A DNA stretch of 64,000 nucleotides from Gavia stellata (lineage: Eukaryota > Chordata > Aves > Gaviiformes > Gaviidae). The stretch covers positions 19,664,428 through 19,728,427 of the forward strand of contig NC_082610.1 of NCBI RefSeq assembly GCF_030936135.1, written 5' to 3'. Position numbers and translations under genes: made by a program. Positions 1-8,941 of the stretch are shown piece by piece. A model generated the notes under the pieces. The model worked only from the letters and a program-made list of their open reading frames with translations. It did no database searches and was not told where the DNA came from. Position 1 is the stretch's first letter; each line of letters starts with the position of its first letter.

Positions 1-660
1 GGCAGATCAGGAGACAGGAAAATGTCACTTCATCGGTAAGCTTTGAGCAGTCTGTTAATCTAGGATCTTCTTTCTAAAACGTGGAGAGCAGGGTAGAGAC
101 TCTCGATTATGGTACGGTATGTAAGATCATGCTTTCCACAGGTCGGAACGACGGAGGCCATGCCTCGGTCCTCCAGCTCAAAAGGGACCCCAAAAGAATG
201 CACGGGATCTACTTCACATACCCTGCGTAGTCACTCTGAGCATTTGCAAGCCCAAGAGCTGCTGTATGCAGAGCTATCCTTTGTCACATACCCCTTGTGA
301 GCCTGCCCTCAGTTGCGTGAGTGACGCAGTTACTCTGCATTACACGTGGCGATTCCTGCTCCTCTGACTCCCTGGGCGTGCAGGCGTGCAACCCCCAGGG
401 CCACGTGTTTCTCATGAAGGCTGCGAACACGCAGAGCAACACAGTCCCACACCACAACTACTCCTGAGACTGAAAACATTTCAAGGTTAAACTGTCTTAA
501 ACATGCCAAAGAGGTAGGACTGCGCAGAGCGTTTAATCTCGTCAGCTGAAAATAGATACAAATGGTGTCAAAACTGGCCTGGTCTGCCTAACTGAAAGTA
601 GGCTGAGAGTTTCAGTCGTAATGCAAATGATTAGTATACTTAGTGGATTATAATGACCTG
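1..660. other. Upstream flank, no gene recognised
   Basis: Moderately G+C-rich, with one CACGTG at 402-407. The 63-codon open frame at 109-300 resembles no family I know. No exon of a neighbouring gene was recognised. Confidence 0.5.
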
Positions 661-1060
661 TAGAATCATGGGGTTTAGGGCTACTAGAGATCAATCAGCC
701 ATTTCATCTGTTTGCCTATATACTTCAAGCCATTTCATTTCACCTGTTCTTTTTTTTCTCTTTTTTTTCCTTTTTTCCCCTGAATTGAGCCCAGTAGCTA
801 GCTTTTAGCTACAGCCTATCTTCCAGAAAGGCACTCAGTCTTGATCTGACAGCATCAAATTCACTGTTTCCCTGGGTAGTTTGTTCCCATGGTTAATCCT
901 CCTTATTTAGAGCTTGCATCTTATTTCAATTTATCAAGCTCCAGTGCCTTTAAGTTATTGATACTTTTTTCTCTCATAGATAAAGAACTACATAATACTT
1001 GATACTATCTCTCTGATAGTGGCTGTACACCTCAGTTAGGTCACCTCTCAAATGTCTGTA
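661..1060 (-). mobile_element. Old CR1/L3-like LINE 3' fragment (antisense)
   Basis: The segment resembles the reverse complement of a CR1/L3-group 3' end. It has a head like TAGAATCATGG with AGAGATCAATCAGCC, then AGAAAGGCACTCAGTCTTGAT, then TCCCTGGGTAGTTTGTTCC followed by ATGGTTAATCCTCC, and finally TAGGTCACCTCTCAAATG. These occur in the order expected for the terminal reverse-transcriptase region and 3' UTR. Divergence is high, there is no open frame, and a T/C-rich tract (about 750-780) interrupts it. Edges are approximate and the subfamily is not determined. Confidence 0.65.
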
Positions 1061-4000
1061 ATGCATGTTTTCAGGATACATTGTTACATGAGTGCTTTTT
1101 AGTTGCATAAGTGTCTATTAGAAAGACAAGATGACAGTACATGGTAGTCACGCATATATCCATTTCTCCCTGGATCCATTTTGTAGACCAAGTGCAACTA
1201 CAGGCAGTTGTGCACTAGTCTTATTTCAGCTCAGATTATCTGCATCTGTAGGCTTCCATGAAGAAAACTCTCCTTTTTCATAGCTTTACATACAGATTTT
1301 GATGCTTAACAATAATTTCCATTTACCTTTGAAGCTTAAGGTGTCACTACGTAGGAGTTTCTGCTTCAGAAAAAAATATCTTTTTTGAGCTAGCCAGAAT
1401 GTTGAACTCATTTCTACTCTTAAGAGCACAGTGACACCTAAAGGCTAAGTATATCAGTCCTGTCTGGCTGTATTCCAGTCAATGCTGCAACTGCAAGTCA
1501 TGCAGGTACACTTAAACCACCTTTTAAGTGGTGGCTTAAATACTGCTAGCAGAATACCTGTGGCAGCACCAAGCTAAGCATGAGCTGCAAATTCTGCTTG
1601 AGAGCTGGAGTAAATATTCAAGTAGTTAACCCTTGTGGAGCTCTCTAGTTTTGTAACTATACTGCTAAATATTTCATTTGAAGTGGCTCAGTATGCAGTA
1701 TATATACCTCAGTTATTTTACGTCAATGTCCTTCGACTGACTTTTGAGGCTTTACTATACTCATCCTTGCTCTCTGTCTTCTTTTTGCCTCAGCAAAGGC
1801 TTATGGAATCATGGCGAATGCATTGGTATATGTCTGCCCTTACTGCCTCATAATTTAGAACTTATTAGCCCATTTCAGTCAATTTTGGTAGGGAGAAGAT
1901 GCAAATGTTATGTGAATAAATAGTTAGCTAGAGGAAAGAGAGCCTGTAATGGTCTCTAGATGCATCCTGGCTGAAAGAAACATTGTAATGTGAGCTCAGC
2001 TGTTATTACACAGCACAGAGTTCACACTAGGCACAGCCCTTTGCAAACACACTGAGTTAATAAATCTGGAAAACGTTTTTGGTTTGAGCTTAACGTCTAT
2101 AAAACACCAGTCTGTGAAAAAACAGACTTCATTAGTTCCATCCATCCCAAGATGTTGTGATTTTTAAAAAGATTTCTAATTACTGTAAAATCACCATTAA
2201 AGGGGAAATAGTCTCAATAAATGCTTTCCTATTACACAAAATGTTCTACAGCATATTTGTTTGTCAATAAATCCACAATGTTTATCCCTTCTTTCCCATG
2301 TCATACATTAGTTGCTTTAATCATTTTGAGAATTTCCTTGAACTTTGGTACAAAGACTTGAATAATTACACTGACCTTCTCAAAACTATTACCATTAAAC
2401 TGAATGGATTCAGGTGGGAACTACAAAAAGGGAATTGTTCCTTTCCCTTTGTTACTTCTGTCAGATTTGTCCCTCACCCCATCAGTTATTGCTTTCTTCT
2501 GCTCCTCATGGCCATTCTAACCATTACTGGAAGCAAAAAGAGCTAAAGAGAAAACAGAATCAGAGGCTCCTCCACATGTACACTCAATCGTGTTTCTCTA
2601 CCTGACATCTAACATTCATTATCCGTTAACAGAGAGCACAGGTTTATCAGCAATGCCTTCTGCTGTGTTGGAGTATCAGATGTGCTGCTTTCAAGATTAA
2701 GAAACACAAAGTTAGGATAACATCACTATCATGAAACCCTAAACTTCCAGAAATTTGGGATGGATCTGCCTAGCTCCAGTGAGCTCCTCAATGACCAGAA
2801 GGAGTTTACACTCAAAACACCAGGTTTATATTAAAATGTAGAATAGAATACTTAAGCTTTAAAATAAACTCTAAGAGAGTAGACAAGATAAAATAAGACT
2901 GAATAAAGATTTTACAAACAAGATCTCCTTTGCCACCTGCATGGTGGCAGAGTAATGTCAGCCAGCTGGGTGGCTTTGTGAATTGGAATAAACTGTATCA
3001 TTCCTTCTAGTTCATAGGAGGTTTTTTCCTTTAATCTCTAAGGTCCTTCTGCTGTTTCTCTTAGCTTTCTTTATCCTTAACTACAGGCTTCCATTCATTT
3101 CTTCTTGCCACACCATTTTTATTTTCTGAGTGTGGACGATTACCAGGAAAGCAGCACACTTCTACTCTCCCCAATATGCCCTATCTTACTCAGGTACTGG
3201 TTTTTTAAAGGAATAATAGTGTACAGACTGGAAACACAGAAATAAAACTGATATGGTCTATCACAGGCAGCCATACCCCATTTTTAAACTTATTTATGCC
3301 TCTTTGAGCTAGCCACAAATGTGCAGAATTAAAGCAAAAGCCTTATTGTCAGTAATGATAATAAAAATCAGTGACTGCTAGAGTATGAGGAAAAAACAAA
3401 CAGAAAACTGATCGGTATTTTATGTAAAATACTCACCTTCGAAGATTGGGGCCTTTTAATTTCTAGAAAAATAAAGTTAAGAAGCATGAGATATAATTCC
3501 AGGAAAAGCAAAATGAAATTTAATGAGTACAATTAGTTACATAGGGGGAACTTAGGTGCTGAGATGCCCAGCATTGTGGCACCCAGCCTTCAAGTACCTG
3601 GCTCAAGGAAAGCAATTCATAGTGCCAACTTCAGTTACTGAATTTGGTAAGTAATGCATGGGGTAGACAGTGGGAGTTAAGATACATTCATGATTCCCAG
3701 AATATATAGAGATTCTTGTCTCTTCGGAGAACATTGGAAATGTAGAAGCGTAAAGATCCCCCTATCTTTTAGTCTTGCTTAGTGGAATGTCAGCCTCTGG
3801 TGGGGACTGCCCAATACCTTGTAGGTGCGTTAAAAATGTGGGTGTATCCTTACATGTAAGAGGTAAGATCTGTGATTCCCTTACACGTAGCTACAGGTCT
3901 CCTCAATGGCAGCGTGCACCCTGTCAACTACTTGAAGCAAACCTTCGGATCAGTCCCGTTAAGGCTACAAAAAAGACAGCCAATAGGAGAATATGATGGG

Positions 4001-5100
4001 AATGCAACACAAGAAATGATAGACTTCAATACAGAGAGACTGGAAACAAAACTGATTTTTCATGCCCTCATGCCTTACCTCTGTCATTCCTGCTGTTTAG
4101 AAGTATAACCTAGAAGCATTCAAAGTTTGTGAGCGGTGTACAGCATGTTATGAAACAACAGAAAATCTGGTCTCATATAAATTTTAAAGGTGGTTATGCA
4201 CCTTTTAGATTTGGGACAGTTTAGATATGAAAATGTGTTGCGTTTCAAACACGTCTATTAAGCAGTCCTATGAGACGAAAAAAAATCACTGCTTGAGTGA
4301 AAGCTGAAGGATTCAGAGGTGTTTTGCTGATGCTAAAAAAGTGGGATGAGACATTCCTTTTTCCTGCTCTTTAGTCTCTAAGTGTGTGGGTCCAAATGTG
4401 CTAGTGAGTACCAGTTTCCTTTCTGAAGTCCTTGCTAGAATTTAAATCTGGGTGATTTAGTGCACAGAGAAAGCGTACACGTTCTTAGCACTTGCCAGAG
4501 AGACCATACATCCAGTTCAATGGCAAAACTTTTGTTCAGAGGAAAAACATTTGTATTTTTCTTTTCAGTGCTAAAAAACGTTCATGAAGATCTTCATTAC
4601 GCAAGAGGGAACGAAAGAGGAGGACAGATCAGGAGAAAATAAGGTAACCTTCCGGTTCCGCTTCTGGGAGGTCGCACCAAGCTGTAGCCAACGCAGAAAG
4701 CAGGTCACAGAAAGGCTTCTGTTGGGAAGCGCGCTGCCAGAATATGCTAGGCTTGCCACTACATCACAACATAACACATCTGTTTTTATCAAGTTTTTTG
4801 ATACAGTATTTAGTCCCCACAAGCAGCCCATGAAGTAACAGGGTTACATCAAAACTTCTGCTGCAGTAAAAATAGTAGCAGCACAGCCATGTTGTATGTA
4901 AACGCACAAAGTGTGGAAGGTCAGAACAGAAGATAATAAAAATCTCAATTTAAAACGTAAACTTTTTATTTTAAAGCTTGGTAACAGCCTTCTGAGATTT
5001 GACCCCTCCTTTCTGCACACCTGGAGTTAGCAATATTGCTTGCTGACTCTCTGCACTACCATTTTGTCTCCGGGCCAGTGCACGTGTTTTAGCCCAAACT
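1061..5100. other. Intergenic DNA upstream of CHID1
   Basis: A+T-rich with scattered short open frames on both strands. Overlapping frames at 3775-4108 and 4571-4838 show no recognisable domain. In human, AP2A2 lies head-to-head with CHID1, but I saw no AP2A2 coding exon on the minus strand here. Confidence 0.5.
5081..5086. promoter_or_regulatory. CACGTG E-box upstream of the CpG island
   Basis: A palindromic CACGTG (context TGCACGTGTT) lies about 300 bases upstream of the likely start region. MITF/TFE factors bind such boxes in lysosomal gene promoters, but the flanks do not match the full GTCACGTGAC CLEAR site. Function is speculative. Confidence 0.25.
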
Positions 5101-5104
5101 CCCT

Positions 5105-5390
5105 ACTTACCTACGCTATTTGCTACGGCTTGCAATAAACCAAAAGGCTCTCCAAGGGAATTTACGGTTAGACCGTGACTAGCATTTGCTTTCTTCGGGT
5201 ACTGACGAGCACCCAATGCAACCCGCACCCAGCGACAGCCCAGCCGGTGCCTTTTCACCCGGGGCTCGGCCGGGAGAGGCAGCTGCTCCCGCGCCTCTCG
5301 CCCCGCCGCGGGGAGCCGGCACCAGGCAACAGCCGCTCCCTCGGCCGCGCGGCCTCCAGCGCGGCCTCGCCGCCATGTTGGCGCGACCGG
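5105..5390 (-). other. Candidate first exon of a divergent minus-strand transcript
   Basis: Reading leftward from the CpG island, the minus strand carries the YY1-like motif (5380-5369) and then a splice donor TAG|GTAAGT, with the exon ending at 5111 and GTAAGT at 5110-5105. All six intronic donor bases match consensus. A strong donor about 265 bases from a promoter supports a stable divergent RNA. The long minus frame through the island terminates at 5179, before the donor, so a non-coding RNA or UTR exon is more likely than a coding exon. No downstream partner exon was recognised. Confidence 0.3.
5369..5380 (-). promoter_or_regulatory. YY1-like motif in the CpG island
   Basis: GCCGCCATGTTG on the + strand reads CAACATGGCGGC on the minus strand, matching the YY1 core AAnATGGCGGC. 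In vertebrate promoters this motif usually lies just downstream of the start site, reading in the direction of transcription. Here that direction is leftward, away from CHID1, which hints at a divergent start. Occupancy is inferred. Confidence 0.5.
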
Positions 5391-5545
5391 CTGCTACCCG
5401 GCCCCCGCTCCCCGCCCGCCGCCTCAGCGCTGCCCCGTCAGCGGCGGGGCGGTGCCGTCCGCCTCGACTTCCGAAGCGGCGGCGGGCGGTAGGTGGTGGC
5501 AGCGGGCGGCTGAGGGCTGTCCGGGGGGAGGGAAGGGGGCGGGCG
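5380..5545 (+). other. CHID1: Probable non-coding first exon of CHID1 (boundaries uncertain)
   Basis: The first coding exon (8775-8941) opens with a splice acceptor and 5' UTR, so a non-coding exon must lie upstream. The CpG island offers two good donors: GGCG|GTAGGT after 5488 and GGCG|GTAAGG after 5545. The second is closer to consensus, so 5545 is used as the tentative end. The start is a guess placed just after the YY1-like motif. Alternative first exons are possible. Confidence 0.4.
5523..5543 (+). other. G-quadruplex motif
   Basis: Four G-runs (5523-5528, 5530-5532, 5535-5539, 5541-5543) are separated by loops of 1, 2 and 1 bases. This meets the canonical G3+N1-7 pattern on the coding strand. 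It lies 2 bases before a candidate exon-1 donor (GTAAGG at 5546), so it would be in the first exon or at its boundary. Confidence 0.6.
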
Positions 5546-5799
5546 GTAAGGCTGCGCTCCGGGGTGCGGCGGCCCTCGGCCTGTGCCGCAGGCGGGGTGG
5601 GGGTGGCCCGGCAGTTGCGGGTGGCCCCGCGGGGCGCGAGCTGGGGGGTAGGCCGCGGCGGGGCCTTGCTCTGGGGGAGCCTGCTGGTGGTCTCTGAGGT
5701 CTGCGTGGAAAGCTGTGGTATCTCGGGAGTCAGGCGAGTATAGGAGGCAATTCTTACTGTCAAAAGTAGAGCACCTTGCAGGAGGAAAGGGAGTAATGC

Positions 5800-5883
5800 T
5801 TACACGGGTTAGAAGCGGGTTTACACGGGTTAGAAGCGGGTTTACACGGGTTAGAAGCGGGTTTACACGGGTTAGAAGCGCGT
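5800..5883 (+). repeat. 21-bp minisatellite, four tandem copies
   Basis: Four head-to-tail 21-bp units occupy 5800-5820, 5821-5841, 5842-5862 and 5863-5883. The first three are identical and the fourth has one change (G to C at 5881). Each unit contains a GGGTTA hexamer (a telomere-repeat permutation) and a GGGTT step, so GGG runs recur every 7-8 bases. Because the period is a multiple of three, both strands stay open through the array; there is no sign that it is translated. It sits at the right edge of the CpG island, in presumed intron 1. Confidence 0.95.
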
Positions 5884-8335
5884 TTATTTTCGCTCTTCTC
5901 ACTCCTGAATCTAGCTTTTGTTGTTTTAATTTAAAAACACATCATTAGTATGCTTCTTGGGCTTTTTTACTAAGCAATGCAGACTCCTTCTGCAGCAGAA
6001 TCTAGGGTTTTTTTAGAAATAAACATTAACTCTGATTTCCAAATAGTTGCTGTGCCAGCCTCCAAGATTATTTAGTTTCTTTGCTTGCTTCTTTTGGACA
6101 GCGTGAATCTATGCCAGCTTTTCTCTCTTTTAAAAATAAAGATGCATTTAAAACAGCTGACTAAAAGTATGTTACCTCATGTGGAGGCTCAAGTTAAAAA
6201 ACATTTGTGACCTGGCTTAGAGAGAAACGTGGGCTTCAGATCAGTTTGTCAAAAGATGTTGTAAACCTTAAATTGTCCGTAGTATCACTTGAACAAGGAT
6301 GCAAATAGAGTCAGTCTTCAATTTTGCTTGCATTTTGCAGTTATACAGGAAATAAACAAAAGTGCCAAGCTCAATTGGTTCTACTCAGTTTAGTTAGTTT
6401 GAGGAGAATTAAAAAATTATGAAGGAAAGTTTGCAGAAGAAAAACTTGGTGGGGATCTAGTTTTGTAAAGCTTGCAAAATTCATGCTTATAGTTTCCATA
6501 AAGAGCATTTAAAGTTTGACTAATTCATCTTCATGTAGTAGAGTGATACTGTCTACTTAATTTTCACTAAATCTATGTTGTTAAAGAATAAATTATTAAA
6601 ATAATATGCCAACCACGAGTCGACATTGGACTGTCACTGGCAGAAATCATTTTGCCACAGGCTCAGTGCTTTCTATAGATCTAGGAGTGGATGTTGACTT
6701 AGTAATTGGCAGATGGATATGATCAGGTCAAGGAAATGAGCACGTTTTGATGTCTAATTAGAGTTCAGTGATGGTTTTTTAAACTTCTGTTCTTCAGCTA
6801 TTAAACATTAACTTCTCTTTAGGGAAGTGGATGCTGTTGCTCATTGTTTCTGAAAGTGAAATCAAACACCTCCAAATCAATATATACCAGCTTCTGGAAT
6901 AATTGATATCCTGTCCAAATAGTTAAGACTTGTATTGACTATTCAGTCTCCCAATTGTTCCTCTCTGCAGTAGTTTATAGATCTTGCCAAGCAAGATGGA
7001 ACAGAGTAGATGCTATCAAGAGCAACCTGCTTTGTCTAATTTTTTTGATGTGGAAAATAACGGGGTTACCAGTGACCTTGAAGTCAAAGTAGAAGCATAA
7101 CACCTTGACTATTAATAATAATGAATTTCAAATGGTATAGCAATTTAGCTTTTACCCCACCCTTTGGATCCAAGAAGTGTTAGAAGGCTTTCTGCTTTTA
7201 TTTTGCAGTCTTTATAAGACTTGACTAAAGCCTTCAAATCATTTTGTACATGAGGTTTTTTGATGCTCTGTGTTCTTTGGTGCTAGTGGCATTGTTTTCT
7301 TTCAAGCACTTCTGCTGCCATCATCCTTCTGCTTTGTTCCCTAATCACATACTCCTTGTTTTTCTGCGGAATCCCTAACTCCTGCAATAAATATCTCTGC
7401 TTTTTAAAACCTCACTGCTAAGCCAGCCACATCCAAATATGCTGAAGTTTACTGGGTTATTGATCTCATCTCTGCCTTACCGCTGTTGGCCTCAAATAGC
7501 TGCTGTTTCATTTGACTACACTTCCATTTAACCTTTAAGGTTCCTTCTGCCACCTTGTTACTGCCACAGTACTCCTTTAGAGTGCTCAGTCTGCTGTTGT
7601 GGGATCCCTCACCCAATGTTTTGTACAGAAACAAAATATTCAAACTCTGAGCAGCACTTGTTATCAGTGCCACCAGAACAACAAGTCTTGTAAACAGGAC
7701 TTGAAGAAATGAGCTTATAAGTGAGTGGTAGAAATGTTAATTCTTCGGAGTAATAAAGAAGCACAAGAATTTTTTAAGTTTGACAAAACTTCAGAAAATT
7801 ATGGGAAAGGCAGTCTTTTTTTCTCCTCCATTAGGATCTCATAATTATGAGAAGCAGCCTGAAACATATCTAGAGCCACTAGTTTACTACAGATGAAAGC
7901 TAGTCCCAGTTTGATACTTAGGACTGCCAGAATTAGTAACAGATTGCTTTTCTTCATTCTGGTATTTTTATCTCCTTTTGCCCTGGTTCCCCTAATGCTA
8001 AGTATTTTTTCTCTGTTTTCTTCTTACCTGCTTCTGGGAGCTAGTCTGGAAAATCAGTGTGACTCGTGAATGGGGAGAGGTTGAAAAATAAGCTCTGGCT
8101 GTATTTGAAATTTTTTTTGTAAATTCTTTCCTCTGACAGAACTAAGGTATGATAGATGAACAGTTCTGTTCAGTGCTATTTTCTATTAATTCTCAATTCT
8201 TTTATCTGGAGCTGGGACAAACTGTCAAAGTCATTCTTCTAGACCAAAAGGACCCCTATTTTTTTCAGTTCTGTGTGTATCGCTAACTTGGCAAGGAATT
8301 GAAAGCAAGTTTCTCGCCTGTTAGAGTAAAGGCAC

Positions 8336-8357
8336 ATAGCTATAAGCTTATAGCTAT
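8336..8357. repeat. Perfect 22-bp palindrome
   Basis: The half-site ATAGCTATAAG is followed directly by its exact reverse complement, centred on the HindIII site AAGCTT. There is no loop. It could extrude as a short cruciform or bind a dimeric factor, but it may be chance in A+T-rich DNA. Confidence 0.9.
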
Positions 8358-8774
8358 AACTCTTTCTGTCTCTTAATTAATTTGTGACTTGCTGACTGGG
8401 TTAGGCAGGAGCAGAAACAAATGGTATCTCTTATTTGCTGTAGAAAAGGTAATGTGGTACTATAATTGTTCTGGGCAACAGACATTTATCTCAGTTTCAG
8501 CTGTAAGTTGTTATAGTTCTTCAGGGATTCTTTAAAAGGGAAGCTGCAATTGTCCAATCCATTTTCTCCGTGATACACCTATTAAAACAAGGGACAAAAA
8601 ATATGTTTGAGCCTAGGAATCTCTTAAAATACTCTGCTATTTTGCTGCCAGAGCAAAAGCACTATTAAAACAGTACTGCCTTAATAAGTCTGATTCTAGA
8701 GGGCAGAAGATAAGACAATTGACTTTTCTTAGACAAGAAAACTGAATTAAACTGTTATATTCTTCTGTTCACAG

Positions 8775-8941
8775 AGATTTGAACCCTTATGTTTTCAGGG
8801 GAGGAGAAACTTGACATGGGGAAGAATACCATGAGGCTTCTCTGTACTTCACTTTCTCTCACCATGATTTGCTGGCTAGCTGAAGGTACCCTGTCAAAAA
8901 CAGATGCAAAGAAAGGTGCTACAAAAAAAATGGAAGAAAAG
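8775..8941 (+). CDS. CHID1: CHID1 exon 2: 5' UTR end, start codon and signal peptide
   Basis: Acceptor TTCTGTTCACAG|A and donor AAAAG|GTAAGA. An in-frame TGA at 8780-8782 places the start within this exon. Three in-frame ATGs follow, at 8789 (poor context), 8816 (GACATGG, strong) and 8831 (ACCATGA, good). I chose 8831 because [11 protein letters not shown]... aligns with the start of the human protein; 8816 would add only five residues (MGKNT). Residues 1 to about 19 form a signal peptide: R at position 2, then a hydrophobic core ending near WLAEG. Residues 20-37 ([18 protein letters not shown]) are a basic linker. The coding part is 111 nt and ends in phase 0. Confidence 0.9.

Larger units (their letters stand above)
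5205..5700. promoter_or_regulatory. CHID1: CpG-island promoter of CHID1
   Basis: A stretch of about 500 bases is strongly G+C-rich and dense in CpG, in a window that is otherwise about 60% A+T. It lies about 3 kb upstream of the first coding exon and contains no TATA box. Visible motifs are GCCGCCATGTTG at 5369-5380 (YY1-like), ACTTCCG at 5467-5473 (ETS-like), several GGGCGG/CCGCCC boxes and a G-run cluster at 5523-5543. This is the usual design of a housekeeping vertebrate promoter, and CHID1 is the only gene it can serve on the + strand. The exact transcription start cannot be fixed from sequence alone. Confidence 0.8.
5546..8774 (+). other. CHID1: CHID1 intron 1 (start depends on exon-1 donor)
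   Basis: Spans the right half of the CpG island, the 21-bp minisatellite and about 2.9 kb of plain A+T-rich sequence. It also holds a perfect 22-bp palindrome at 8336-8357. It ends at the acceptor TTCTGTTCACAG before 8775. No other gene seen. Confidence 0.6.

Noticed and set aside
1..5200. Exons of AP2A2 or another neighbour
   Set aside because: Looked for AP2A2 N-terminal coding blocks on the minus strand because of human gene order; none recognised.
5179..5763. 194-codon minus-strand open frame through the CpG island
   Set aside because: Composition is Arg/Pro/Ala/Gly-rich as expected from reading a CpG island. Open frames exist in several phases on both strands, there is no known domain, and the frame runs through the minisatellite edge.
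5800..5883. Interstitial telomeric repeat
   Set aside because: Only one GGGTTA per 21-bp unit; there is no run of TTAGGG hexamers.
5715..5948. Open frame with repeated FTRVRSG peptides
   Set aside because: This is the 21-bp minisatellite read in frame. The opposite strand is equally open, so it is not evidence of a repeat protein.
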